A stretch of 64,000 nucleotides of DNA from Arenibacter sp. 6A1 (GCF_012272855.1 NZ_JAAXCQ010000023.1:1-64000), one strand, 5' to 3'; shown: positions 25,801-34,142, numbered from the stretch's first letter. Notes: generated by a model not told the origin, from the sequence alone. Numbers and translations are program-made.

Positions 25801-26307
25801 CTCCTGAAATTTGGACAAGTCCGTATTCAGTTTATTTTCTAAATCTTGTATTTTCTTTTTCGAAAGGGCATTGTCCCCTTTTTTGGGAATTACTTCAAAA
25901 TCAAAGACCCCAGGGATTGTTAGGGCTTCTTGAGAATAGCTTCTTCCAAACCATTTGGCAAAATAATAGAGCTGTTCAATGGTAATATGGGCATCTACAT
26001 CGGTTACCGCTCTGTTATGGGCCGCTAAATTTCCTCTTTTTTTAATGAGGTGCAAGTCATCATACAGGGCAGCGTTCTTAAACTGCTGCTTGAACTCCTG
26101 CTGTAACAAAAGATTGTGCAAGCTTTTATCGTAGGGCAATTCTAATTCTGCATCATTGGTATACATCCAGTTCACGGCCACTTCCAGGGCCATACGGGCA
26201 TAAAAAAGAGAGGCCCTTGGATCGGTAATAACCAATTGTTCCGCTTTTTGGGCCCTATCAAAAAAGATAGGCCACTCCGCCTTTAAAAACTGAAAGTTAG
26301 TACTCAT
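22810..26307 (-). CDS. hsdR: Type I restriction enzyme subunit R
   Basis: An 1165-aa HsdR of EcoEI-like layout. The N-terminal DUF4145/HEPN-like domain (about 1-120, with RGNLAAHN) leads to a coiled coil (about 150-215). The nuclease domain follows with Asp263 and Glu278-Ala-Lys280 of the PD-ExK site. The SF2 translocase has Walker A ATGTGKT (402-408) and DEAH (501-504); QMIGRGSRLRPN further on is motif VI. A C-terminal helical region completes it. It cuts unmodified DNA after translocation, in complex with HsdM and HsdS. It lies 290 bases downstream of hsdS on the same strand, as last gene of the operon. Confidence 0.97.
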   Translation of the reverse strand: MSTNFQFLKAEWPIFFDRAQKAEQLVITDPRASLFYARMALEVAVNWMYTNDAELELPYDKSLHNLLLQQEFKQQFKNAALYDDLHLIKKRGNLAAHNRAVTDVDAHITIEQLYYFAKWFGRSYSQEALTIPGVFDFEVIPKKGDNALSKKKIQDLENKLNTDLSKFQEELQRKEKERLALAAENELQKKQLEIQQAQIEANKIVANTQEQVQHPRNEAETRKQFIDLALREAGWELEGVNDREFKVGHMPVSTNPSGTGYVDYVLWDDDGRPLALVEAKKSLESATKGENQAQLYADCLEKMYGRRPVMYYTNGFETFLWDDRFYKQARTVHGFYTKAELQTVMFRREHRKDIRTAPIDTDIAGRTYQMRAIKSIAEHFAGTNKHTGNLIGTHRGALLVLATGTGKTRTSIALAKMMLECNWVKRVLFLADRKSLVSQAKSNFVKFLPEHSSVNLIKEKDNPDARFAFSTYQTMMGLIDNSREEEHRFYGVGHFDLIIIDEAHRSIYKKYQAIFDYFDALYLGLTATPKHSIDKNTYAIFGLADKSPTDAYTFEEAVANGHLSPYRSLEVPTKFMRDGIRYEDLSEEEKEAFEEEILDGEEATGNEWIESSELNQWLFNRDTAIKTLRFVLEHGIKKRGGDELGKTIVFARNKKHAQFLKDMFLELDKEQFSNDYVKVITHGEPKAEEMINRFCDEEKDRLPQIAISVDMMDTGIDAPSCVNLVFYKPVKSYAKFWQMIGRGSRLRPNLFGEGKNKERFLIFDLCQNFEFFKENPEGMETSAQKGLTELVFGLKLQLAEYLKSEQFKDDTDLQDYRTALLNDLHKTIATMDTDRFDVKMQLKTVLDYGNENRELWDHLTKKDVKTITEVLAPLVKPPKGDNDLARFYDKLLYALMVKRLETPDTPEFLSKLNVPITKVATTSHKLLKKTTVPEVKTQEALIKQPLEEKFWEKDGIRHLEKIRAGIRELVKYIDPVDQKYVTTDYIDHLREDQVVVNDFAAEAPESYRTPFTSTLHRLEKLIRENSNNLTIARIHKGETITEEELKLLEGILFSDGIQKEQVEKELGARLNLVQFIVSLIGVSAETVDRAFADFINQHRLSAVQIQFLDTIKLFLTKNGRIDPTKLYDSPFKNYHTMGIDGVFNPEQADTIFSIIQDFNKTEVGA

Positions 26308-26597
26308 ACTAGAAGGTTAAATGAATGGTTAAATATACAGTAATTTTAAACGTTCAAGTAGATTATTTCCTACTATTAAGGCCGTATACTGTAGTCCTGC
26401 GCCCTTCCCGATAGGAAAAGCGGCCCAAGAACCTTCCTAGGTAGTAGGAGAAGGTAGCTGCCCCATGGCGTATACAAACGCCCTTCTTGTCCTTGGTAAA
26501 AGGAGGAAGAAGGGCGCCACTGAATGAACTGAATTTCTAAAACCTGTCAACGCACATCAGGGACGTGTAACATTGTTAATTGGTTATTGTGAATTGT
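26308..26597. other. Intergenic space between hsdS and hsdR
   Basis: No open frame. A hairpin with perfect 10-bp arms CGCCCTTCTT (26479-26488) and AAGAAGGGCG (26507-26516) stands in the middle; its loop carries a second short pair. It could be a processing site or a weak attenuator within the hsd operon. No T run follows on the minus strand. Confidence 0.5.
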
Positions 26598-27803
26598 TTA
26601 TTGTAACTCCCCCTTAAAGGCCTTTTGCAACAAACAATTAAACAAATCCTCGCTTTCTTTCAACTCCTGTTTGGCCAGTGCCTTTTGCTGCTCTATCAAG
26701 GCTATCTTTTCAGCGAATTGGTTTTGGAGATTTATGGGTGGTGCTGGTATTTCAAAATTTTCCAATTGCTCTTTGGTTATAGCTTCTCTTGTTGCCCCGT
26801 TGCTAGTGCCTACACCCAATAATTTAACTTTACAATTGGGAGATATTAGTAAATGAGTAAGGAATATTGGATTTAATTTTTCTCTCTTAGTTCTTAAAAT
26901 TGAAACATGCTGATTGACTCTGGCTGGTAAAATCTCTGCCGGAACAATAGCACATCTGGCTACTGATGCACCAGTAATATTTATTAAAACATCATTTTCA
27001 TCAATGGTAACATTCTTTAATTTATCTGCCTGTTTATCATCAATGAAAGCTAAATTTTTCATCTTGAAGAAATTGTCATGAATATTTAAACTTCTAATTA
27101 ATGAGATGCCCTCTTCTTTATAAGCTTCCTTACCCCCTCTAGGAGTGGCGCCGCTGCCAATTTTCGATGTGACATTTTTTAATTTAAACACGCTCCACCC
27201 TTTCGGATTGGTCACCGGATCCCCAAACATCTCCAAGAAGATGGACTGTGCCAGGACGTCGTATTCGGTCAGGAGTTGGGCGGTTTTATCGCGCAGGGCC
27301 GCAGCAGCATCCAAGATCCCCGCTATCCTTTGTTGGATGGCAAGGGGAGGGAGGGGGATATTAAGATTCCCTAATCTTTTTCGTGTTATTCTTTTTCGTG
27401 TCGTACCTGTACTCTGCCTTTCTATTTCACTTCTATTGAAGGGACTATTAATCATGTAAGCCAAATAAGTGGCATTTTTTTCTTCTGATGGCCTTAGAAT
27501 ACAAACATCAACCGCGGTTACAAACTTTTCATCGCCTTCAAATGGAAATATGCAACAACGACCTAAGGGGTCAGGCATCCTAGCTACAAGAATATCACCT
27601 TTATTGATGAATGTGCATTTCAATTTTTTAGCAGTTTCCCGATTAATGAATCGTGAGGATTTATCAATAAAATATCCATCACCAATATCAGCAAGTTGAA
27701 TTAATCTTATTTCCCCTTTAGGGTCTTGATCCTTAGACTCTATCCAATCTCCATCAGTGAACAAATTCCCTTTTAATATTTCAGATAATTGTTTCGTAAT
27801 CAT
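26598..27803 (-). CDS. hsdS: Type I restriction specificity subunit S
   Basis: A 401-aa HsdS with the usual two target-recognition domains. TRD1 (about 1-150) ends in the conserved helix region IPLPPLAIQQRIAGILDAAA. TRD2 (about 205-360) ends in IPAPPINLQNQFAEKIALIE. The two parallel PLPPxxxQ/PAPPxxxQ repeats are the hallmark of the family. Together the domains set the bipartite DNA site read by the HsdM and HsdR complexes. The start overlaps the HsdM stop by one base, so translation is coupled. The TRD sequences are visibly more AT-rich than the flanks, as expected for exchanged domains. Confidence 0.96.
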   Translation of the reverse strand: MITKQLSEILKGNLFTDGDWIESKDQDPKGEIRLIQLADIGDGYFIDKSSRFINRETAKKLKCTFINKGDILVARMPDPLGRCCIFPFEGDEKFVTAVDVCILRPSEEKNATYLAYMINSPFNRSEIERQSTGTTRKRITRKRLGNLNIPLPPLAIQQRIAGILDAAAALRDKTAQLLTEYDVLAQSIFLEMFGDPVTNPKGWSVFKLKNVTSKIGSGATPRGGKEAYKEEGISLIRSLNIHDNFFKMKNLAFIDDKQADKLKNVTIDENDVLINITGASVARCAIVPAEILPARVNQHVSILRTKREKLNPIFLTHLLISPNCKVKLLGVGTSNGATREAITKEQLENFEIPAPPINLQNQFAEKIALIEQQKALAKQELKESEDLFNCLLQKAFKGELQ

Positions 27804-29326
27804 TAATCTAAAATATTTAACATTAATAAATTTCTCTCCTCATCCAATTTCTTAATCCTTTCCAAAATCACCCCTGGCGCATCGTATTCCACTTCCTCGT
27901 ATACGATTTCCTTATAACGGTTGATCGATAAATCCCAGTCGTTCTCTTGGATCTCCTGAAAGGGCACCAAAAAGCTCTGTTCGGTACGGGCACGTTGGTC
28001 CTGGGCACGGTTAGGGTAGCGTTTTATAATATCGGGTAAATTAAAATTATCGTGCAGCGCTTTCTGCTCCGCTTCGGAAAGGGCCTCGGCGCCATCGCCA
28101 AAACTAAAGGCATCAAAGAGTTCTTGGTCCACCAAGAGGTTACGCTTGTCATCCAAACTCTTTCCATCGGCCAGCATATCGTAGAACCACACCTTGTCCG
28201 TACCTCCAGAACCGGTTTTGGTAAAAATGATAATAGCGGTGCTCACCCCGGCATAGGGCTTGAACACCCCCGAGGGCATAGAGATCACCGCTTCCAGTTT
28301 ATTATTGGCCACGATCTCCTGGCGGATGCTCTTATGGGCCTTGCCGCTTCCGAACAACACCCCGTCGGGAACAATGACGGCGGCACGGCCGCCGGTCTTT
28401 AGCTGGCGCAGCATCAGGGCCAAAAACAACAGCTCGGTTTTGGAGGTATCGGTGACGTTCTTTAGTCCGGGGGCAATACTATCCTTGTCAATAGTGCCCT
28501 TAAAGGGGGGATTGGCCAGTACCAAGGAATAAGCATCCGAAACGGTATTGTCCTTGCTCACGGCATCTACATCCATGATATTGGGTTCTTCTACCCCGTG
28601 CAGGTACAGGTTCATAGAGGCGATGCGCAGCATAGTAGCATCGAACTCGGTCCCGTTGAACATGGTCTTATTAATATGGGCGCTGTGCCTGTCCAGCTCG
28701 GTCACCCCATTGTGTTTGTCGATATATTCCTTGGCGGCGACCAAAAAACCGGCCGTCCCCACAGAAGGGTCGCAGATGGTATCTTCCAGGCCGGGCTTCA
28801 TCAGCTCTACCATCAACTTGATGATATGGCGAGGGGTCCTGAACTGTCCCGCGGTGCCCCCGCCTTCCAGTTTGGAAAGCAAATACTCGTAGATATCTCC
28901 CTTGGTATCCTGGTTGCTCATGTCGATGCGCTCCAGTTTTTCCATCACCTGGTCCAATACCGCCGGTTTGGAAATCCCAAAGGTGGCCCCTTTCATATAG
29001 GTGCTGAACAAGCTTTTTTCGCTCCCCAGGGAGCGTATGAACGGGAAAATACCGTCTACGGTATTGCTAAAAATATTGTGGCGGGCATTGACGTCCATTT
29101 CCTTTAGGTTTTTCCACCTAAAATCCTGCTGGTCGTCCCCAAAAATGGGGGTGTGGACAAAACCGCGTTGGGCCTTGCGCTCGTTGCGGGTCTCGGTCTC
29201 GTCCAGATCCTTGATGAAGATAAGGTAGGTGAGCTGTTCTACAATGGTAATGGTATTGCTGATACCGCCTGTCCAAAAGGTGTTCCAGATCTGGTCTATT
29301 TGCGATTTTAATTCTCCGGTGATCAT
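27803..29326 (-). CDS. hsdM: Type I restriction methyltransferase subunit M
   Basis: A 507-aa N6-adenine methyltransferase. The N-terminal HsdM domain (1-140) leads to GTAGQFRTPRHI (157-168). Motif I DPSVGTAGFL (186-195) binds S-adenosylmethionine, and the catalytic motif IV NPPF is at 272-275. The length is normal and no interruption is seen, so the subunit should be active, unlike the truncated HsdM at 5497. It lies between a small gene and hsdS in the order WYL regulator, unknown, M, S, R. Confidence 0.97.
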   Translation of the reverse strand: MITGELKSQIDQIWNTFWTGGISNTITIVEQLTYLIFIKDLDETETRNERKAQRGFVHTPIFGDDQQDFRWKNLKEMDVNARHNIFSNTVDGIFPFIRSLGSEKSLFSTYMKGATFGISKPAVLDQVMEKLERIDMSNQDTKGDIYEYLLSKLEGGGTAGQFRTPRHIIKLMVELMKPGLEDTICDPSVGTAGFLVAAKEYIDKHNGVTELDRHSAHINKTMFNGTEFDATMLRIASMNLYLHGVEEPNIMDVDAVSKDNTVSDAYSLVLANPPFKGTIDKDSIAPGLKNVTDTSKTELLFLALMLRQLKTGGRAAVIVPDGVLFGSGKAHKSIRQEIVANNKLEAVISMPSGVFKPYAGVSTAIIIFTKTGSGGTDKVWFYDMLADGKSLDDKRNLLVDQELFDAFSFGDGAEALSEAEQKALHDNFNLPDIIKRYPNRAQDQRARTEQSFLVPFQEIQENDWDLSINRYKEIVYEEVEYDAPGVILERIKKLDEERNLLMLNILD

Positions 29327-29331
29327 ATAAA

Positions 29332-29706
29332 TTATTCTTTTTCTAAATCGTTGTTGTGTATGTCTATGGCTTCTGCCATGCCCAATTTTGTCTTTAGTGC
29401 TTTGGCGATGGCCCGATCGTTTTCATTGAATTCCCAGGCTGCCTCGTCCAGCATTAATACGGTCCCCATAAAAATCAGGGCAACGTCTATGGTGAGGGTG
29501 TCCTTGGGGATATTGGCCTTTAAAAAGGACAGCTGTTCATTCACCGCCAAAGCTAGCCTATACAGATCAAAAAAACTAAGGCCGCTGATCTTTATTAGGG
29601 CCAGGGTATCGTTTTTGTCCATCGGCAGAGGGATGGCATCTTCTAAAAATTCAAGTACTTCCCCAGGGGTAAAATCCACCTGGTCCGCAATGGGCGTTAG
29701 TTGCAT
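29332..29706 (-). CDS. Small accessory protein in the hsd operon, 124 aa
   Basis: A helical acidic protein (VDFTPGEVLEFLEDAIPLPM, FDLYRLALAVNEQLSFLKAN, AIAKALKTKLGMAEAIDIHN). I chose the ATG at 29706 because upstream codons would overlap the end of the WYL gene with an implausible basic extension. It lies six bases before hsdM. Unnamed small helical proteins in this position are common in Bacteroidota type I systems, but their role is unknown. No antirestriction or toxin signature is apparent. Confidence 0.7.
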   Translation of the reverse strand: MQLTPIADQVDFTPGEVLEFLEDAIPLPMDKNDTLALIKISGLSFFDLYRLALAVNEQLSFLKANIPKDTLTIDVALIFMGTVLMLDEAAWEFNENDRAIAKALKTKLGMAEAIDIHNNDLEKE

Positions 29707-29770
29707 TTTTTTATCCGTTTTATAATTACGGGATAAAAGTAAAAGCGAGGAGTGCACTCTAGGTGCACTC

Positions 29771-30784
29771 CTATTTTTTGTAGTAGTCGGCCATCGCATC
29801 GGCGTGTATTTTCATTTGTTTTTTTAAGGATTCGGGCTCTATAACGGCCACGTCCCGCCCATAGGAAAGCAGCTGCTGGATGAGTTCTTTATTGATGAGC
29901 ACGTCCAAGGTGATATAGGTAGTGCCATCTTCTTCTACCTCGTCCCATTCGGTGTGTATGGGCTTGGTAGTGAAGTACTGTAGGCGGTGCTCCTTAAAGC
30001 GAAGCTTTATCTTTTCTACGGGTCCTTCTTCCTTGGTGACCCCTACAAAATCCTTGAAAAAGGCGTTCCAATCGGTGGTGTCCTTGGCATAGGCCACTTC
30101 TTTTAGGGTCTCCAGGGCGGTTATACGGTCCAAGGGGACGTTCCACTGCATGTGGTCGGCGGCTTCGTTCCTCCCAAAGGCAAACCAACGGTTATTGTAC
30201 TGTTTTAGGAGGTAGGGGTGGAAATTGAAGGTGTTGATGGGCTTGTCCCCCCCAAAGGGGCCGTAGCTTATCCGCAGTACTTTTTTGTGGATGATGGCAT
30301 TGAAAATGGGCGCCATATGCTCATATCCGGTATAATCTACATTGGCCTCCAGGACTACTACTTTTTGGTCGGGATCGCGAAGTCCCAGTTTATCGTTCAG
30401 AATGGTGGTGGTTTCGTTGATCCAATCAAATTCCGGGCTGCCCTCAAACCGTTTTAAGATGGATAGGGCGTTGTTGAGCTGTGCCATTTCGGTTTCGCTC
30501 AACGGGCTTTTGTCTATGGAAAAGGCCTTATCTTTATAACGGTAGTAGTATCCTTTGGGGCCCCTATGGGCCTTTAACGGGGCATTGTAGCCGTCGGGGT
30601 GCTTAAACCAAGCGATGTCCTTGCGCAATTGCCGTTGGTTGATGCCCCCGGAGGTGGGGTCGAACTCGGCGATGGCATTGTTGACCTCATGGAGCAGGTC
30701 GTCGAAGGAATAGGCGATATAGGAATTGGAAAAGCACTTGTCCAGGGTGTTGTAGCGGATATGTTGGTGTTTGTTCTTGGCCAC
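29771..30784 (-). CDS. WYL-domain transcriptional regulator
   Basis: A 337-aa regulator. The N-terminal winged helix is atypical (about 1-85, INQRQLRKDIAWFKHPDGYN). The WYL domain follows (about 160-240; VLRISYGPFGGDK, NFHPYLLKQYNNRWFAFGRN), then a C-terminal WCX-like extension (IKLRFKEHRLQYFTTKPIHT). WYL proteins sense ligands, often nucleic acid-derived, and frequently control defence loci such as BREX and CBASS. As first gene upstream of hsdM-hsdS-hsdR on the same strand, it probably regulates restriction. No operator palindrome was clear in the short space upstream. Confidence 0.92.
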   Translation of the reverse strand: MAKNKHQHIRYNTLDKCFSNSYIAYSFDDLLHEVNNAIAEFDPTSGGINQRQLRKDIAWFKHPDGYNAPLKAHRGPKGYYYRYKDKAFSIDKSPLSETEMAQLNNALSILKRFEGSPEFDWINETTTILNDKLGLRDPDQKVVVLEANVDYTGYEHMAPIFNAIIHKKVLRISYGPFGGDKPINTFNFHPYLLKQYNNRWFAFGRNEAADHMQWNVPLDRITALETLKEVAYAKDTTDWNAFFKDFVGVTKEEGPVEKIKLRFKEHRLQYFTTKPIHTEWDEVEEDGTTYITLDVLINKELIQQLLSYGRDVAVIEPESLKKQMKIHADAMADYYKK

Positions 30785-30919
30785 TGGTGGTCGTTTTTAG
30801 GGATTGAGGGCCGTTGCCCCTGTGTTTTTTAACCTCCTAAAATAGGTTTTTTTTGTTGTTTGTCCTGCTTTTTATGTGAGAATCGCCTTCTTGGAAGAAG
30901 GGGCTGTGTGCCTAGCATG

Positions 30920-31003
30920 GTTCGGTGAGAAAGGTCAAAAAAGCAAAAAGTTATTAAACTACACTTCTATTGAATTTGTAAGGGTTAGGTTTTGCTCTTG
31001 GCA
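30920..31003. repeat. GGTC block
   Basis: GAGAAAGGTCAAAAAAGCAA at about 30927 is the start of the usual module. It is separated from its hairpin-block partner (31200-31373) by an E repeat, so the E repeat seems to have inserted within the composite. Confidence 0.65.
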
Positions 31004-31185
31004 AGACAAGTGCATAACTTCCGGAACACTGGGATATAGCCTACTCCCCCGTTACTGCTCCTTACCCAGGATAACTACCCCATAGCAGGATATGAAGGAA
31101 AGTTCTGCTCTTGTGCGCGGTTCTGAGGGTGGTGAGCGAAGCCGTACGAAGTGCTGGGAGCGAACCTCCAGCAAGAATATGAAGA
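31004..31185. repeat. E repeat, copy 1
   Basis: A repeat of about 180 bp, from GACAAGTGCATAACTTCCGG to CAGCAAGAATATGAAG. It is closely similar over its whole length to the copy at 35920-36098. It contains GCGGTTCTGAGGGTGGTGAG, GAAGCCGTACGAAG and the hairpin GCTGGGAG/CTCCAGC. The preserved paired segments suggest a structured RNA or a recombination site. No protein is encoded. Confidence 0.75.
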
Positions 31186-31199
31186 GTGTGGGGCTTCCT

Positions 31200-31373
31200 C
31201 CTTAAGCACAACATATTTGTTGTATTTTCTTAATGTTTTATTTGTTATTCCCCTACCTAAATTATAATATTGGTACTGCCGTTTATAAATAGATAACCGT
31301 ACCTTATTATTGCTGTTATCCAAAGTAATAAGCCGATAAACAGTGTATGTTACACGGGTATAATGAGTTGGCT
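31200..31373. repeat. Hairpin block ending GTTGGCT
   Basis: TTGTTGTATTTTCTTAATG, ATAATATTGGTACTGCC, the pair GATAAC/GTTATC and GTGTATGTTACACGGG, ending GAGTTGGCT at 31367-31373, 43 bases before the following gene. Equivalent to the ends near 916, 4896, 9672 and 15218. Confidence 0.65.
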
Positions 31374-31415
31374 GTAATTAAAACTGACCGATAAAATTGA
31401 ATCTAAATAAAATAT

Positions 31416-32171
31416 ATGCTAGTAGATTTTTTTTCTGATTATATAAATATTGAGAAAAAGTTAATTGAAAAACTTGGGAAAGAAAATGGGGAATCAGTAT
31501 TTAAATCATTTACAAATATACTACTGTTTAAGGTTAGAACGAAATTAATAATTTCAGAATTAGACTTATATAAAGAACTATATATGGACCAAATTTTTCC
31601 TTCAACTATAAACTTCTACAAATCAAAATTAAATGAGGATTATAGCGAGAATGAAAAAAAATTAATAAAAAAATTTAAAAACCCGAAACACCAGTTACCC
31701 GATGAAATAACTTTATTGTTCTATGTTGGGCTTTATCATAAAATTGAAAATTACGAAACTGAAATATTAGAACATTATAACAGAATAAATAAGACTAATA
31801 TTAAAGAACTTTATAAAATTGGTATTGATACAAAAAACAAGAAGAAATTATTTGAGGATAGAGATAGACTACGCTTAATTTCTAATTCAATAAAGCACAA
31901 TCGATTTTTCCCAAAAAGAGAATTAATAAAATATTATCCTAATTTAAATATTAACGAAAAAATATCTCTTGATGACCTTAATCCAGAGGAAGATGTTTTA
32001 TTGGTTAAATCTTTTATTCGATTTTTTAATTTATTGATAATTATGAAAAGTACTATATCTCTGAATGAAACATTGAAAGAAAATACAGTTTTAGAAAAAT
32101 ACTTCATTGAATTAACAAAAGATGAAAATCCAAAAGATGAAAAATTTAGAGATTCTTATTTAAAAAAATAA
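31416..32171 (+). CDS. HEPN-like helical protein, 251 aa
   Basis: An all-helical soluble protein. Near the middle DRLRLISNSIKHNRFFPK recalls the Arg-polar-x(4-6)-His signature of HEPN ribonucleases and nucleic-acid-binding proteins, in the form Asn-Ser-x-Lys-His-Asn. Charged helices surround it. If HEPN-like, it could be an abortive-infection or toxin-type RNase, but no antitoxin gene is adjacent. It stands alone between GTTGGCT (43 bases upstream) and a long palindromic junction (six bases downstream), a clean single-gene cassette. The fold assignment is tentative. Confidence 0.55.
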   Translation: MLVDFFSDYINIEKKLIEKLGKENGESVFKSFTNILLFKVRTKLIISELDLYKELYMDQIFPSTINFYKSKLNEDYSENEKKLIKKFKNPKHQLPDEITLLFYVGLYHKIENYETEILEHYNRINKTNIKELYKIGIDTKNKKKLFEDRDRLRLISNSIKHNRFFPKRELIKYYPNLNINEKISLDDLNPEEDVLLVKSFIRFFNLLIIMKSTISLNETLKENTVLEKYFIELTKDENPKDEKFRDSYLKK

Positions 32172-32175
32172 CTAC

Positions 32176-32381
32176 AGCCAACAGCGTGTATAATTAAGCA
32201 AGGCTACCTAGTAAAAAGAAAAATATTACTGGAATTAATGGTCAAGGAAGCCTGAGGCTAATCGAGCAAACCAGTTTTGCTGGCCGCCAAGAGTGCTTAC
32301 CCCACGCATCATCCCATTGTAAGCACGCCAAGGGCACAAAACTGGTCAAACCTTGCCAAATCATACACATAATCGTTGCAC
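32176..32381. repeat. Long palindromic cassette junction, copy 2 (attC-like)
   Basis: Nearly identical to 1296-1500 over about 200 bp. It begins GCCAACAGCGTGTATAATTA five bases after a stop codon and ends CATACACATAATCGTTGCAC. The outer arms GCCAAC...GTGTATAA and ATACAC...GTTG are mutually complementary, as in attC R''-L''/L'-R' ends. Inner arms around CCAGTTTTGCTGGC pair with CAAAACTGG. Confidence 0.75.
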
Positions 32382-32403
32382 GTAATACAAAAAACATAAA
32401 TCG

Positions 32404-32470
32404 AGGTAAATTTACCTTTATTAAATATTATATACCGTAATTTTTATTATATTTGAGGTAAATTTACCTC
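32404..32470. promoter_or_regulatory. Two perfect GGTAAATTTACC operators with promoter
   Basis: AGGTAAATTTACCT (32404-32417) and GAGGTAAATTTACCTC (32455-32470) are perfect palindromes with centres 52 bp apart, about five helical turns. TATATTTG (32448-32455) between them fits the Bacteroidetes -7 box and abuts the second palindrome. The start codon follows six bases later. Cooperative autorepression by the HTH part of the downstream protein is the natural reading. Confidence 0.8.
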
Positions 32471-32476
32471 TAAAGC

Positions 32477-33649
32477 ATGATTAGTAATTTATTAGATAGA
32501 AGTTTTAAAACTAATAAAGACTTTGAGAAACTTCTCAAGGATAAACTTAAATCAACAGGTTTAAGTAAAACTCATTTTGAAAGACTTTCAGGAATTCAAA
32601 GAAAAAGTCTAGATGGTATATTAAAAAAATCATCAAAGCAAACCGATATATTAAACCTTTTGAAACTTGGAGAGTTTTTAGAATTGAGTCTAGAAGATTT
32701 AATAGTTCTTCATTTCAAAGATAGACCAAGTGAAGAAATAAGAGATTTACAAAACTCAATGGACATAACCTATATTAACAAGAATTTTGATTTAAAAACA
32801 TTAGCAAGTCTAGGCTTTATTAATATTGATGATTCTGTAGAAGAATTGTCTACACGTATATGTAATTTTTTCGAACTCGATTCAATATATGACTACGAAA
32901 AGGATTTGAATGATGCTTTATACAGTAGAACAAAAAGGTCATATAGTGATAAAATGAAAGACTTTTGGATTAAATCTTCATACAAGTACTTTGAGTTGAT
33001 TGATAATCCAAATGAATATTCAAGAAAAGATTTAATCGATATAATTCCAAAAATAAAACCTTACACTCAAAATGTCGAAAAAGGATTATTGACAGTTTTT
33101 CAAGCTTTATTTAATATAGGAATTACAGTTGTGTTTCAACCTTCTTTACCTAAAACACAAATCCGAGGTGCAACTTTTTTTATCAATAATAAGCCTTGTA
33201 TTGTAATTACAGATTTCAATAAAAATTATGCTACTATTTGGTTCGCTCTTATTCATGAATTAAATCACGTTCTATTCGATTTAGAAACTATTGAAAACAC
33301 AAAATTCCATTTATCTGGAGAACCCGATTTATTTCTATTACAAGAGGACAAAGCGAATGAATTTGCATCAGAGTATCTATTATCCTCTGAAAAAATGAGA
33401 TATATCGAGAAATTGATTGACAATCCTTTAATTGTAAAACGATTTGCAAAAGAATGTCAAATACATCCTTGTATTATTTATTCTCAGTATCAATGGAGGC
33501 AATCAGAATTAGGAAACAACTATTGGGGCTATTTTAAAGAACATTTTCCAGACATCAATTTGGCTACTAAAAATCTACATGTTTCAAATTGGGATGCTGA
33601 ATCTTTGAGAATTGCAGCAGAAAATATAAGAGAACTTTTAACAGTATAA
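32477..33649 (+). CDS. HTH and ImmA/IrrE metallopeptidase fusion
   Basis: A 390-aa protein. The N-terminal helix-turn-helix (about 15-75, STGLSKTHFERLSGIQRKSL) is joined to an ImmA/IrrE zinc-peptidase domain with HELNH at 260-264 and a downstream glutamate in QEDKANEFASEYL. Related peptidases cleave repressors in response to phage, mobile-element or damage signals, or act in toxin-antitoxin-like pairs. Twin perfect palindromes overlap its promoter. The next gene starts two bases after its stop. The pair lies between two junctions, so it is a cassette with its own promoter, as toxin-antitoxin cassettes in integrons often are. Confidence 0.88.
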   Translation: MISNLLDRSFKTNKDFEKLLKDKLKSTGLSKTHFERLSGIQRKSLDGILKKSSKQTDILNLLKLGEFLELSLEDLIVLHFKDRPSEEIRDLQNSMDITYINKNFDLKTLASLGFINIDDSVEELSTRICNFFELDSIYDYEKDLNDALYSRTKRSYSDKMKDFWIKSSYKYFELIDNPNEYSRKDLIDIIPKIKPYTQNVEKGLLTVFQALFNIGITVVFQPSLPKTQIRGATFFINNKPCIVITDFNKNYATIWFALIHELNHVLFDLETIENTKFHLSGEPDLFLLQEDKANEFASEYLLSSEKMRYIEKLIDNPLIVKRFAKECQIHPCIIYSQYQWRQSELGNNYWGYFKEHFPDINLATKNLHVSNWDAESLRIAAENIRELLTV

Positions 33650-33650
33650 T

Positions 33651-34142
33651 ATGAAAGAAGACAACAAAAATATAGAAAAGAAAAAAAGAGAACTATCGAA
33701 AGCTGATATTGAAAGATTAGAAATCATTCAAAAATCGGAAGAAGTGAAAGGCGAACAGCTTTCAATTAATATAGATTCAGAATTAACAGTAGAAAATGAA
33801 GCTTTAAAATTACTCGGGAAAACTATTGATGACCCAGTTGAGAAATTTCAGCTTTACTATCACGGATTGACAAAACTTCTTAAGGACAATTTACCAAAAG
33901 GTAAAGAAAACGAGCAAGTAAGAAGAATAGTATATGATGAAAAAAACATATTAATTAATAGAGGCGCCAAAAAAGACGAAAAAGGTATTAGGGGAAGTGA
34001 TGGAAGAATGGCTTACATCGAAGATTTAGAATTTGCAATCCAGATTGTTGCAGATTGGATATCCAAAAAAGGTTCTGCTTCCGATTTATTTATGGCTTTT
34101 TGGGATAAAAACGAAGAACTTGGCTACGAACATCAAGATTAA
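33651..34142 (+). CDS. Partner of the HTH-ImmA protein, 163 aa
   Basis: A soluble charged protein. The first 50 residues are very lysine/glutamate-rich and probably disordered (NIEKKKRELSKADIERLEII). The rest is helical (DPVEKFQLYYHGLTKLLKDN, MAYIEDLEFAIQIVADWISK). It starts two bases after the HTH-ImmA stop and must be co-expressed. By analogy with ImmA-containing pairs it could be a substrate, inhibitor or effector. Nothing in the sequence decides among these, and I recognise no family. Confidence 0.65.
   Translation: MKEDNKNIEKKKRELSKADIERLEIIQKSEEVKGEQLSINIDSELTVENEALKLLGKTIDDPVEKFQLYYHGLTKLLKDNLPKGKENEQVRRIVYDEKNILINRGAKKDEKGIRGSDGRMAYIEDLEFAIQIVADWISKKGSASDLFMAFWDKNEELGYEHQD

Noticed and set aside
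23203-29228. Long plus-strand frames across the hsd genes
   Set aside because: They are antisense shadows of hsdR, hsdS and hsdM, whose domains and motifs are unambiguous.
31100-31185. Group II intron domain V/VI in the E repeats
   Set aside because: CGGTTCTGAGGGTGGTG resembles the end of domain V, but the matching GAGCCGTA half lies on the wrong side and no reverse transcriptase is present. Kept only as a structured repeat.
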